Assembly: GCA_013286795.1 (NCBI GenBank) | Contig: JABDFA010000002.1 | Location: forward strand, 8,502-72,501 | DNA from: Candidatus Babelota bacterium | GTDB lineage: Bacteria > Babelota > Babeliae > Babelales > JABDEC01 | Reading direction: 5' to 3' | Length of the DNA: 64,000 bases | Part shown: piece after piece, positions 44,095-51,687 of the stretch | How the letters are laid out: every line of letters starts with the position of its first letter | Numbering within the stretch: position 1 is the first letter of the stretch | The notes under the pieces: generated by a model | Database searches by the model: none | Told to the model about the DNA's origin: nothing | Seen by the model: the letters and a program-made list of their open reading frames with translations, nothing else | Position numbers and translations under genes: made by a program

Positions 44095-44649
44095 ATGATT
44101 TTCTTCAGAAACCCGTTCGTGGTGAGTGTTTGCAAAGCAAACGTATCGAACCATGAACATAATGGGCAAGGATTCTCTTTAATCGAACTCACAATAGTCC
44201 TAGCACTAATCTTACTAATCACAACCCTAACCTTACCAAGCTTCTGGTTTTTTAAAAGACAATTAGTTGCTAGTCAGGCAGAAAAACTGCACATGGTTTT
44301 TAATTACATGCAACAATCAGCAATCTCTTGTAACAAAAATTTATCTTTAAAATTTAGCACAAACTCCTACACCTACGACAAATATCAAGAAATACTGCCT
44401 GTAGGCATTATATTTGGCTTCAAACCTGGAGCTAAAGGCCCTCCCGCTTTCCCTTCCCACAAAATCAATTCGGCCATTTCATTTGTTGGTAACCAGGTTA
44501 CATTCTTTTCTACGGGCCAAATTCAACCGGGAACAGCTTATTTGATAGATTCTGAAAAAAACTACTTATACGCAGTAACTGTCCCTGTTTCCCAGGTTTC
44601 ATTTATCAGAAAATACAGGTATGAATCTAACAAATGGCAGTTATTATAA
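44095..44649 (+). CDS. GspH/FimT-like pseudopilin with repeat-derived leader
   Basis: About 184 aa from the ATG at 44095 (an in-frame ATG at 44020 would overlap gspE). The prepilin cleavage site and hydrophobic helix are clear: G-FSLIELTIVLALILLITTLT, with Glu at position +5. The C-terminal globular domain (VGNQVTFFSTGQIQPGTAYL) fits GspH/FimT minor pseudopilins. The leader ahead of the cleavage site is encoded by half of a family B repeat (44112-44160). There is no good ribosome site, so translation coupling to gspE is possible. Confidence 0.72.
   Translation: MIFFRNPFVVSVCKANVSNHEHNGQGFSLIELTIVLALILLITTLTLPSFWFFKRQLVASQAEKLHMVFNYMQQSAISCNKNLSLKFSTNSYTYDKYQEILPVGIIFGFKPGAKGPPAFPSHKINSAISFVGNQVTFFSTGQIQPGTAYLIDSEKNYLYAVTVPVSQVSFIRKYRYESNKWQLL
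44112..44160 (+). repeat. Half copy of family B repeat within pseudopilin leader
   Basis: CCCGTTCGTGGTGAGTG, a GTTTGC-AAA-GCAAAC hairpin and GTATCGAACCATGAACAT match one arm of the complete elements at 46671-46850 and 61810-61987. Confidence 0.75.
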
Positions 44650-44658
44650 ATTGCACAC

Positions 44659-44687
44659 TTGATTTTATTTCCTTATTCTGGCATAAT
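44659..44687 (+). promoter_or_regulatory. Candidate promoter of the ANK gene pair
   Basis: TTGATT (44659-44664) and CATAAT (44682-44687) are 17 nt apart and about 50 nt upstream of the ATG at 44741. Confidence 0.35.
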
Positions 44688-44740
44688 ATATAATATATTT
44701 ACTATTTTTAATTATTAATGTGTTTAAGTAGGAGGTTACT

Positions 44741-45448
44741 ATGAAAATTAAGTTATTATTCTCATTTATTTGCTTGGGGTTTATTGGATCTGTGTATAGC
44801 ATGAGTGAAACTCCCGATGAAATGCTATTAATAGGAGCTGGAGAAATAAATCCGGAGACTGAACGTATAATAAAACCAGGCGACATAGATATTATTCGAA
44901 AAGCTATAGCCAAGAAAGCAAATATAAATGCCAAAGATGAATTTGGGCGTACTGCTTTAATCATAGCAGTGTTACAGGACAATGAACCTATAGTAAAATT
45001 ATTATTAGACAATGGCGCTAATCCTAATCTTTATAATGATAGTAATGATACAGCTTTACTAGTGGCCGCTAGAAAGTGTTATGTATATATAGCAAAATCA
45101 TTATTAGATCATGGTGCTAATCCTGACCTTCAAGATGAATCAGGTTTTACAGCTTTAATGTGGGCTGTTAGGGTAAATTTTAAAGCTATAATGATACAAA
45201 AGTTCTTGGTAAAATTGTTATTAGATAAAGGAGCTGATCTTGATATTAAAAATAAATTTAACCAGACAGCCCTAGATATAGCTAAAGAAGAAAAAAACAA
45301 AGACATAACAGAGCAAATAGAAAATGAATATGAAAAAAGAAGACAGAAGGTTCATAAAGAAGTCGTTGAAAATAGCTGCTTACCAAAAGATTTAGCAGGT
45401 ATAGTTTCAGAATATGTTGTTTACCCAAAAAAAGAAAAAACTAAATAG
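44741..45448 (+). CDS. Secreted ankyrin-repeat protein with C-terminal F-box-like motif
   Basis: 235 aa. GGAGG precedes the ATG. Signal peptide MKIKLLFSFICLGFIGSVYS. Four to five ankyrin repeats from about residue 65 (GRTALIIAVLQDNEPIVKLL, DNGANPNLYND, YIAKSLLDHGANPDLQDESG, KLLLDKGADLDIKNKFNQT). A basic helix EKRRQKVHKEVVENS leads into LPKDLAGIVSEYV and a lysine tail. The last 40 residues are nearly identical to the next gene, showing recent duplication or conversion. Likely exported effector. Confidence 0.85.
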   Translation: MKIKLLFSFICLGFIGSVYSMSETPDEMLLIGAGEINPETERIIKPGDIDIIRKAIAKKANINAKDEFGRTALIIAVLQDNEPIVKLLLDNGANPNLYNDSNDTALLVAARKCYVYIAKSLLDHGANPDLQDESGFTALMWAVRVNFKAIMIQKFLVKLLLDKGADLDIKNKFNQTALDIAKEEKNKDITEQIENEYEKRRQKVHKEVVENSCLPKDLAGIVSEYVVYPKKEKTK

Positions 45449-45457
45449 GCAGTTATT

Positions 45458-46201
45458 ATGAAAACTAAGTTATTATTCTTATTTATTTGCTTAGGATCTA
45501 TTGGATCAGCTTATGGCATGGACAAAGATAAAACTCCTCACGAAAAGATCTTAGAATTAATGAAGAACTTTATAGCAAGTACAGAAAATATAAATGTTCT
45601 AGGTTCGGATGGCGAGCGTTCACCTTTAATGTTTGCTGCAGACAATAATTATGAAGATATAGTAAAACTATTATTAGATAATGGCGCTAATCCCAATCTT
45701 CAAAATAATGATGGCATAACAGCTTTAATGATAACAATAGCTCATGGTAATCAAGATATAGCAAAACTATTATTAGACAACGGCGCTAATCCTAATATTT
45801 ATAGTGATAATAATGATACAGCGCTAACAATTGCCATTAGATTCAATCATGAACCTATAGTAAAACTATTATTAGAAAATGGCGCTAACCCTGATTATCA
45901 AGATGAATCTGGCATTACACATTTAATGTGGACGGTCAGAAAAGGTTCTAAGCCTGTAGTAAAACTGTTATTAGATCATGGTGCTGATTTTGATGTTAAA
46001 ATAAATAAACATGGTCAAACAGCCTTAGATATAGCAAAAGAAAAAGAAGACAAATCTATAATAGAACTAATAGAAAATGAATATGAAAAAAGAAGACAGC
46101 TAGTTCATAAAGAAGTCGTTGAAAATAGCTGCTTACCACAAGATTTAGCAGGTATAGTTTCAGAATATGTTGTTTACCCAAAAAAAGAGAAAACTAAATA
46201 G
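45458..46201 (+). CDS. Secreted ankyrin-repeat protein, tandem paralog
   Basis: 247 aa. Signal peptide MKTKLLFLFICLGSIGSAYG. Five regular ankyrin repeats with repeated KLLLDNGANPN units. The identical end block EKRRQLVHKEVVENS, LPQDLAGIVSEYV and a KKEKTK tail is shared with the upstream copy. It starts 9 nt after it, so one transcript is likely. Faces the convergent HicB gene. Confidence 0.85.
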   Translation: MKTKLLFLFICLGSIGSAYGMDKDKTPHEKILELMKNFIASTENINVLGSDGERSPLMFAADNNYEDIVKLLLDNGANPNLQNNDGITALMITIAHGNQDIAKLLLDNGANPNIYSDNNDTALTIAIRFNHEPIVKLLLENGANPDYQDESGITHLMWTVRKGSKPVVKLLLDHGADFDVKINKHGQTALDIAKEKEDKSIIELIENEYEKRRQLVHKEVVENSCLPQDLAGIVSEYVVYPKKEKTK

Positions 46202-46236
46202 TTAATCAAATTGGGAAAATTATTACTAAATTTGCT

Positions 46237-46647
46237 TTAAATCCATATAGGGTACTTTTCTCTAGATGGATCAATAGCATCAAGAAATCTTTGAATTTGT
46301 TCAATGCTAGGCATATGCTTTGCTTGTTCATATTGAGCGTATTCATTAATTGATTTAGCTTTTAAATTATTAGCTACATCTTCAAGCCTCAGATTATTTT
46401 TTTGTCTTTGTCTTTTTAAAAATAATGCTGTTAATAACTTAATATCATTAGAATTAATAAATAATAAATTATCCTTTGTTGATTTTACATCAACTTCAAA
46501 AGATGGATTATCTACAAGTAATTCGATTGCATCTTTTACCATTTCAGGCATTTTCTTTTTAGTTGTCGATTGAATTATAAGATCTAATTCGGGAATATCA
46601 GCAAGCCAAAACTTGCCATCCTTAAATATCTTTCCTCTAATTTCCAT
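46237..46647 (-). CDS. hicB: HicB-like antitoxin, orphan
   Basis: 136 aa. The N-terminal half is the HicB fold (IRGKIFKDGKFWLADIPELD, then a helix with MVKDAIELLVDN). The C-terminal half is a helix-turn-helix DNA-binding domain (LRLEDVANNLKAKSINEYAQ, then MPSIEQIQRFLDAI). HicB normally pairs with a HicA toxin of about 60 aa encoded directly upstream. No HicA-like frame is present upstream, where the family B repeat begins 23 nt away, nor downstream. It may act as a stand-alone regulator or be a relic. Confidence 0.7.
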   Translation of the reverse strand: MEIRGKIFKDGKFWLADIPELDLIIQSTTKKKMPEMVKDAIELLVDNPSFEVDVKSTKDNLLFINSNDIKLLTALFLKRQRQKNNLRLEDVANNLKAKSINEYAQYEQAKHMPSIEQIQRFLDAIDPSREKYPIWI

Positions 46648-46670
46648 CCTTCTTCATACCAAGCTAACAA

Positions 46671-46850
46671 TAGATCTCTTCTGAAACTTAAAGTTAATTT
46701 CCTTTTCCGTTCGCCCTGAGTGCTGCACGCAGTGCAGTGTATCGAAGGGTGAATATAAATTACGTTCATGGATTCGATACGTTTGCTTCGCAAACACTCA
46801 CCACGAACGGGCTCTCAAATAAAGTTATATTAGGTTTTGGAAGAAGTCTA
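46671..46850. mobile_element. MITE-like family B repeat, complete copy 1 (180 bp)
   Basis: Ends TAGATCTCTTCTGAAAC and (reverse complement of the right end) TAGACTTCTTCCAAAACC form terminal inverted repeats. Left arm hairpin CTGCAC-GCA-GTGCAG (46723-46737); right arm hairpin GTTTGC-TTC-GCAAAC. Both arms carry CGTTCG...GAGTG and TATCGAA. It is non-coding and much more GC-rich than its surroundings. The right end abuts the stop codon of 46851-47438. Confidence 0.75.
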
Positions 46851-47438
46851 TTACAAAATAATGCACAAATTAGTTACTGCATGAAGAAACTTCAGGCCAG
46901 CAGAATCATCATCTACTTCAAGAGCATTATACATTCTATATGACAAAGACTCTTTAATTGTTCCATCATTTCCAAAAGGTTCTTTTTTGGATGTAACTTC
47001 CAATATAGTAAGACTTTTCTCAAGCTCTTTATTTGCACGATCATGCAAATCAACTACCTCAGACTTAAAATAACATAACTTACTTCCTCTTCCTCCTACA
47101 AATTGAATATTTTCTCTATTATTAAACATCTTATGTTTAATTGCAAGTTCATGATCCATTATAATGAGCCTATCAGCATCTTGTTCAAATTTAATCTCAG
47201 CCTGCCCAGGTTCAATTACTATACAAGCTGGCTCCTGAGTATTTTCAAGTCCTGTTTTTCCATCTTCTCTAATAGTAAGAAAATGCGGATCATATGTAGA
47301 ATACTGCGAAGGATAAACTTGGCCAATTTTATGGAAAAAAACAGCTATTTTTTTACCAGAATTGTTTTTAACTATAAATGTATTAGTTAAAGAACTTAAA
47401 AGTGAGCAAAATAAGAAAATAAAAATTTTAAAAAACAT
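46851..47438 (-). CDS. Secreted protein of unknown function, ending at a repeat
   Basis: About 195 aa from ATG 47438, which has GGAGATAC upstream (a start six codons earlier lacks a site). Signal peptide FFKIFIFLFCSLLSSLTN. Beta-rich N-terminal part (FIVKNNSGKKIAVFFHKIG), then mixed. No family recognised. The TAA stop is directly adjacent to the family B repeat, so the original C-terminus may have been cut by insertion. It lies 8 nt after tsaD. Confidence 0.6.
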   Translation of the reverse strand: MFFKIFIFLFCSLLSSLTNTFIVKNNSGKKIAVFFHKIGQVYPSQYSTYDPHFLTIREDGKTGLENTQEPACIVIEPGQAEIKFEQDADRLIIMDHELAIKHKMFNNRENIQFVGGRGSKLCYFKSEVVDLHDRANKELEKSLTILEVTSKKEPFGNDGTIKESLSYRMYNALEVDDDSAGLKFLHAVTNLCIIL

Positions 47439-47445
47439 GTATCTC

Positions 47446-48468
47446 CTATAGAACATCTAAATAATAATCATCAAATAAGCCTTGTTTGGCTTTATAATAT
47501 CCCACAAAAGATATCATAGCTGCATTATCTGTGCAATAGGGAGCTGATGGCGTAAAAAATTGAATGTTTTTTTGTTTACATAAATTAGCAAGTTCTGTTT
47601 TTAAGTATTTATTACAAGCAACTCCACCTACAAATGAAATAGCTTTAACTTGAGGATACATTTTAAGAGCCAATTTTATTTTATTTTGGAAAATATCTTT
47701 AACACAAACTAAAAGCGAACTGGCAACTTCTTGTTGTAATTTTAAGTCATCAGATTTAAGAAATTTTCTGGATTTTAAATCATAAGCACCTCTTTTGGCA
47801 AGATCATACAATACAGCAGTTTTTAAACCAGAAAAACTAAAGTTTAATGTGTCGTTTTGACCACGTGGGTAATTAAAGAAATCAATAAAATCTACATCTT
47901 TAGCCAATTTTTCTATAACAGGTCCTCCCGGGTAAGGCAAATCTATAAATTTTGCAATTTTATCAAACGCTTCTCCTGCTGCATCATCAAGAGTTTGGCC
48001 TAAAACTTGGTATTTACCAAAATCTTCAATTAAATAAATACTGGTGTGTCCACCAGATGCTGTAAGACAAATATGTGGAAATGGGACATTGTACTCTAAA
48101 AATGAGGAAAACGCGTGCCCTTCTAAATGATTAACACCTATAATTTTTTTCTTGGTTGCCCATGCAACAGTTTTTGCAAAACATAAACCAATAAGTAAGG
48201 AACCTGCTAATCCCGGTTTGGTAGTAACAGCAAAAACATCTATATCTTCAAGCTTTAAATTAGCTTTATCAAGAGCTCTTTGAACAATAAATGAGATTTT
48301 TTCTAAATGGGATCGTGATGCTATTTCTGGGACAACTCCTCCAAAATTTTTCTGTAATTCTATTTGTGAGAAAAGTTCGTTAGAAAGAATTCCTCTTTTA
48401 CTACTATAAACCGCTGCTGCAGTTTCATCACATGAAGACTCTATACCCAAAATGTTTAATTCTTTCAT
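47446..48468 (-). CDS. tsaD: tRNA N6-adenosine threonylcarbamoyltransferase TsaD
   Basis: 340 aa, full length. Opening ILGIESSCDETAAAVY, GGVVPEIASRSHLEKI, metal-binding HLEGH, CLTASGGHTSIYLI and late SFVGGVACNKYL with DNAAMI. Transfers threonylcarbamoyl to A37 of ANN-decoding tRNAs, together with TsaB/TsaE (not in the window). Housekeeping. Confidence 0.96.
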   Translation of the reverse strand: MKELNILGIESSCDETAAAVYSSKRGILSNELFSQIELQKNFGGVVPEIASRSHLEKISFIVQRALDKANLKLEDIDVFAVTTKPGLAGSLLIGLCFAKTVAWATKKKIIGVNHLEGHAFSSFLEYNVPFPHICLTASGGHTSIYLIEDFGKYQVLGQTLDDAAGEAFDKIAKFIDLPYPGGPVIEKLAKDVDFIDFFNYPRGQNDTLNFSFSGLKTAVLYDLAKRGAYDLKSRKFLKSDDLKLQQEVASSLLVCVKDIFQNKIKLALKMYPQVKAISFVGGVACNKYLKTELANLCKQKNIQFFTPSAPYCTDNAAMISFVGYYKAKQGLFDDYYLDVL

Positions 48469-48476
48469 TATTTAAC

Positions 48477-49148
48477 TCAAACTATTATAGAAACTTTGGA
48501 TTTAGACTTTTTAACATCTATTAACTCTTCTTTTTTATGAAAAGGTCTTAAATTCATAGAGAACAAACAGGACTTGGCCATTTTTTCTTCAAGTTCAGAT
48601 TTTTTTATTCTTGATTCAATTTTGATGATGGGAAGTTTTGGCACTTTACTATTTTTTTTGTAAGAAACATTTTCAATGTTAATCTTTAAATCACTGGGTG
48701 ACAAGGGTATAATAATAGTATCATCAGGTATTATTATTTTTCCTGATTTTTTAATTAAATTAACTTTTTTTACTTGCCAATCAATAATAGAATCTTTTTC
48801 TATTTTATTTAATTTAAAAAATTTATAATCTTTATCTTTTTTTAACACTAAATTTTTTATAGTATTTTCATCAGAATTAAAAGTTATATCTTCAGCGCAA
48901 ACAAATAAAACATTTAAACTATCTTTTAATTTATTAAGATTTATCTTAAAAGAACTGGTTTTGCCCTTAATTTTAAACATCTGACCATTATAATAAACGT
49001 CAAAACAGGTTGTTTCCGGAAACATTGACAGTTTAATAGCAGCTAAGAAATGTTTTTTTAAATTATTATTTAGTCTTGAATAAATATTAAAATTAAAGAC
49101 AAATAAAAGAATAAGAACAGGTTTTATTATAAAAAATTGTCTATTCAT
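48477..49148 (-). CDS. Secreted protein of unknown function
   Basis: 223 aa. Signal peptide FFIIKPVLILLFVFNFNIYS. Lysine-rich and beta-rich with no cysteine-based or catalytic motif I recognise; central IIIPDDTIIIPLSPSDLKI segment. Lies 8 nt upstream of tsaD on the same strand, so likely co-transcribed, with a 63-nt divergent gap to smpB. Confidence 0.6.
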   Translation of the reverse strand: MNRQFFIIKPVLILLFVFNFNIYSRLNNNLKKHFLAAIKLSMFPETTCFDVYYNGQMFKIKGKTSSFKINLNKLKDSLNVLFVCAEDITFNSDENTIKNLVLKKDKDYKFFKLNKIEKDSIIDWQVKKVNLIKKSGKIIIPDDTIIIPLSPSDLKINIENVSYKKNSKVPKLPIIKIESRIKKSELEEKMAKSCLFSMNLRPFHKKEELIDVKKSKSKVSIIV

Positions 49149-49211
49149 GGTAAAATTCCATTTTATCTATTATACTGATATCTAATATTAGTTTATATAA
49201 AAACCAGAATT

Positions 49212-49670
49212 ATGAAAATTGTAGCAACAAATAAAAAAGCATTTTTTGATTATGAAGTTCTAGAAAAGATAGAAGCAGGGGTAGTTCTTACAGGAGACGA
49301 AGTAAAATCTTTAAGAGCGGGCCATTGCTCTTTAGTAGGAGCCTTTGCTACCTTCCATAAAGGTGAGTTATTTTTATTAAACGTAAAAATTTCCTCCTAT
49401 AGTCATGCTTATCAAAAAGATGACAAAGAAGATACAGCTAGCAGAAAATTACTTTTGCATAAACGAGAGTTAATGAGATTAATTGGGGATATATCAAAAA
49501 AGGGTATTACTATAATTCCTTTAAAGGTTTATTTTAATGAAAAAAGTAAAGTTAAAGTTGAACTGGGAATTTGTAAACATAAAAAGGCTCATAACAAAAA
49601 AGAGGCTATCAAAGAACGTGATATTAAACGTGAAACACAAAGAGAAATCCGCAAAGTTTATAAGTATTAA
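49212..49670 (+). CDS. smpB: SsrA-binding protein SmpB
   Basis: 152 aa. Family features from start to end: ATNKKAFFDYEVLEKIEAGV, LTGDEVKSLRAGHCSLVGAF, AYQKDDKEDTASRKLLLHK, ITIIPLKVYFN and the basic tail KKAHNKKEAIKERD. Binds tmRNA in ribosome rescue. No tmRNA gene was seen nearby. Confidence 0.96.
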   Translation: MKIVATNKKAFFDYEVLEKIEAGVVLTGDEVKSLRAGHCSLVGAFATFHKGELFLLNVKISSYSHAYQKDDKEDTASRKLLLHKRELMRLIGDISKKGITIIPLKVYFNEKSKVKVELGICKHKKAHNKKEAIKERDIKRETQREIRKVYKY

Positions 49671-49722
49671 ATCAGTCACTTGGTTTTGCTGAATCAGAGA
49701 GTTAAAAAAAGCAACTAAAATC

Positions 49723-50064
49723 TTATTTATTCTTATGATCTAATGTGCTTGAATGTACTAATTTAGCCAAAGTTTTTATCGTTGGGTTTTTTCTTTTTAA
49801 TGTATGATACAAAGTAGAAAGTGGTAATGAAACTTTATTTGAAGCTCTTACTTTATTTACAGTATTTAAATAAATAGAAATCACTTCAATAACACCTTCG
49901 GAATCATTATTTTTTAAACATTCCAAAATAGCTTTGCCAATAAAATTTTCATCCAATAGATTTTTCGTTGGATTGTAAGCGATCAATTTTTTTCTATCAA
50001 TTTTATACTTTGATATATTTTCTAAAGATTTTTTTTGCCCTAGTGATATCTTTGCTTTGACCAT
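49723..50064 (-). CDS. HigA-like (COG3636-type) antitoxin
   Basis: 113 aa, overlapping the toxin gene by 62 nt. The C-terminal HTH region (VRASNKVSLPLSTLYHTLKR, then NPTIKTLAKLVHSS) and the preceding DENFIGKAILECLKNNDSEG segment fit the DNA-binding antitoxins that pair with Gp49/HigB-like toxins. The ATG gives an unusually long N-terminal lysine-rich part, so a later start is possible. Confidence 0.7.
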   Translation of the reverse strand: MVKAKISLGQKKSLENISKYKIDRKKLIAYNPTKNLLDENFIGKAILECLKNNDSEGVIEVISIYLNTVNKVRASNKVSLPLSTLYHTLKRKNPTIKTLAKLVHSSTLDHKNK

Positions 50065-50323
50065 TTTTATTGCCTCCTAATAACAATACAATATCCAATT
50101 CAGCTATATATGCGTAATATACTCTCCGACCATTTAACCACCTGAGTTCCCAAATAATTTCCGTATTAGTTAAAAATTTATGATCCCCAAAGTATCCCTC
50201 TTCTTCAATTTTAAACAATCTTTCATCAATTTGAAGTTGAGATTTAAGACCCTGGTCATCAAACCATTCTTGGTATTCATCAGATCTATATAATTTGTAG
50301 TGTTTCTTTATTATAAACTTCAT
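50003..50323 (-). CDS. HigB/RelE-like toxin (phage-derived Gp49 type)
   Basis: 106 aa. Motifs of the COG3657 killer family: YRSDEYQEWFDDQ, KSQLQIDERLFKIEEEGYFG, WELRWLNGRRVYYAYI and LLLGGNKNGQSKDITRAKKI. Expected to be a ribosome-dependent mRNase held in check by the overlapping antitoxin. Toxin-first order is the usual one for this group. A dyad that may be the operator lies 12 nt upstream. Confidence 0.8.
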   Translation of the reverse strand: MKFIIKKHYKLYRSDEYQEWFDDQGLKSQLQIDERLFKIEEEGYFGDHKFLTNTEIIWELRWLNGRRVYYAYIAELDIVLLLGGNKNGQSKDITRAKKIFRKYIKV

Positions 50324-50334
50324 AACAGAAAGTG

Positions 50335-50348
50335 TCCAATATGTTGGA
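50335..50348 (-). promoter_or_regulatory. Candidate operator dyad of the toxin-antitoxin pair
   Basis: TCCAATATGTTGGA is a 5-bp perfect inverted repeat around a 4-base centre, just upstream of the toxin ATG at 50323. Placement fits autorepression by the HTH antitoxin. Confidence 0.4.
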
Positions 50349-50402
50349 ATTTAATGTCAATAATTTTTAGAACTTCAGCAAATAGTTGCTTTTTATTGGT
50401 TA

Positions 50403-51659
50403 TCAAAAATTAAATGATAGTGCTACGCCGGCTATGTGCATTTGAACAGAGTTTTTTCCGCCAAATGGTAATTTGTAATATAAAGATAAATATGGATTAA
50501 CACATCTCTCACATTGATTACCATCAATTGTCCAATCATAACTTAAATCTAAAATTAATTGATTTATGCTCCAACATTGTAAACTTTCTGCGGTGTTGGC
50601 AATTTGAGTAGAGAACTCATTTGTAAGCAATGCTATCCTGCTCTCGTTTTGCGCAATATGCTGATATGCAACTCTAAAAGATAAACCTCTAAATAATTTA
50701 CGAGCTTCAATGTATAAATTATAATTTTGCATAAACCCAGGTTCTAAAATTGAATCCGCTTTTGCAAGAAAAACAAGATCATTCATTTGAGATTTATCAG
50801 TTTTTATTCTGCGTTCTTTTGTATGGCTAAATATTTGCAAGAACTCAACATCCACACCTCCCTTTAAATGCTCGGTCCAAAGGAGTCCTAAACTTCCACC
50901 AAATAATATTCCCCAGGATCCATCGTTACCAAAAGGTATCGGAAAGAATTGATCTAATCCCGGCTTATAACCTGTTGGAAATGTGCCACCTACTCTAGCA
51001 TTAATACGAACATTTTTTAGTAAGGGCTTTGATTGTACAAAATTTTTTGTCCATTGTAGAACACCAACCAAGTCTCCTATACCAGTTTTTTGCCAAGGCT
51101 CAATGATTGGTCCACCCAAACTTTTCACTACGCTAGCAAAATTATCTGTAAGTAAATCTTTCACTTTAAAATCTAACGGAGAAATAGATTGAGTCTGATC
51201 TATAAGTTCGAGATTAGTAAATTTCATTGAATATATAGGCAAATAAAAACTTATAAAGAAATCTTGAGGTAAATAAAATTTAGACATAACTCCAGCATCT
51301 ACTACACTCAAATCAGCTACAGGTAATATATGCCCTCTAATTCCATCATCATTTTGAGGAGTAAACAACGCTGCTAGCTGACCTATTTCTGTATCAAGAT
51401 CAAACCCACGAAGCATAGTTAAGGCACTTTGATCTTTATTGAAAATTTGTAAAAAGCTTACATCATCACCATTGTGATTACGACCATTAACATGTACTGA
51501 TCCACCTGCAAGACCTGCTAATTGAAAGCGTTCATCATTTACTCTATCTATTTCAAAGTTAAAATCATATCGTCTGAAAAGGTTTATTGGAAAATATCCA
51601 AAAAGATTTGAACTAAAACAAATAACAATAAAAGATAAAATCCTAATTTTTTTAAACAT
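50403..51659 (-). CDS. Outer-membrane beta-barrel protein candidate
   Basis: 418 aa. Signal peptide MFKKIRILSFIVICFSSNLF. Many amphipathic strands with aromatic girdles (DFFISFYLPIYSMKF, NVRINARVGGTFPTGY, WGILFGGSLGLLW, LILDLSYDWTIDG, VQMHIAGVALSFNF) and a C-terminal phenylalanine. Conserved-looking PTGYKPG and DLVGVLQWTKNF. Probably a porin-like or structural barrel. Lies 28 nt after the large secreted protein gene, so they are likely one operon. Confidence 0.68.
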   Translation of the reverse strand: MFKKIRILSFIVICFSSNLFGYFPINLFRRYDFNFEIDRVNDERFQLAGLAGGSVHVNGRNHNGDDVSFLQIFNKDQSALTMLRGFDLDTEIGQLAALFTPQNDDGIRGHILPVADLSVVDAGVMSKFYLPQDFFISFYLPIYSMKFTNLELIDQTQSISPLDFKVKDLLTDNFASVVKSLGGPIIEPWQKTGIGDLVGVLQWTKNFVQSKPLLKNVRINARVGGTFPTGYKPGLDQFFPIPFGNDGSWGILFGGSLGLLWTEHLKGGVDVEFLQIFSHTKERRIKTDKSQMNDLVFLAKADSILEPGFMQNYNLYIEARKLFRGLSFRVAYQHIAQNESRIALLTNEFSTQIANTAESLQCWSINQLILDLSYDWTIDGNQCERCVNPYLSLYYKLPFGGKNSVQMHIAGVALSFNF

Positions 51660-51687
51660 GCTGTATTAACCTTATTAAAATATTTTT

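Noticed and set aside
46584-46943. Frames running through the family B repeat, considered as a HicA toxin or small proteins
   Set aside because: Their sequence is dictated by the repeat and by the antisense or shifted frame of hicB; nothing matches HicA.
49680-49722. tmRNA gene next to smpB
   Set aside because: The gap after smpB is only about 50 nt and shows no tRNA-like ends.
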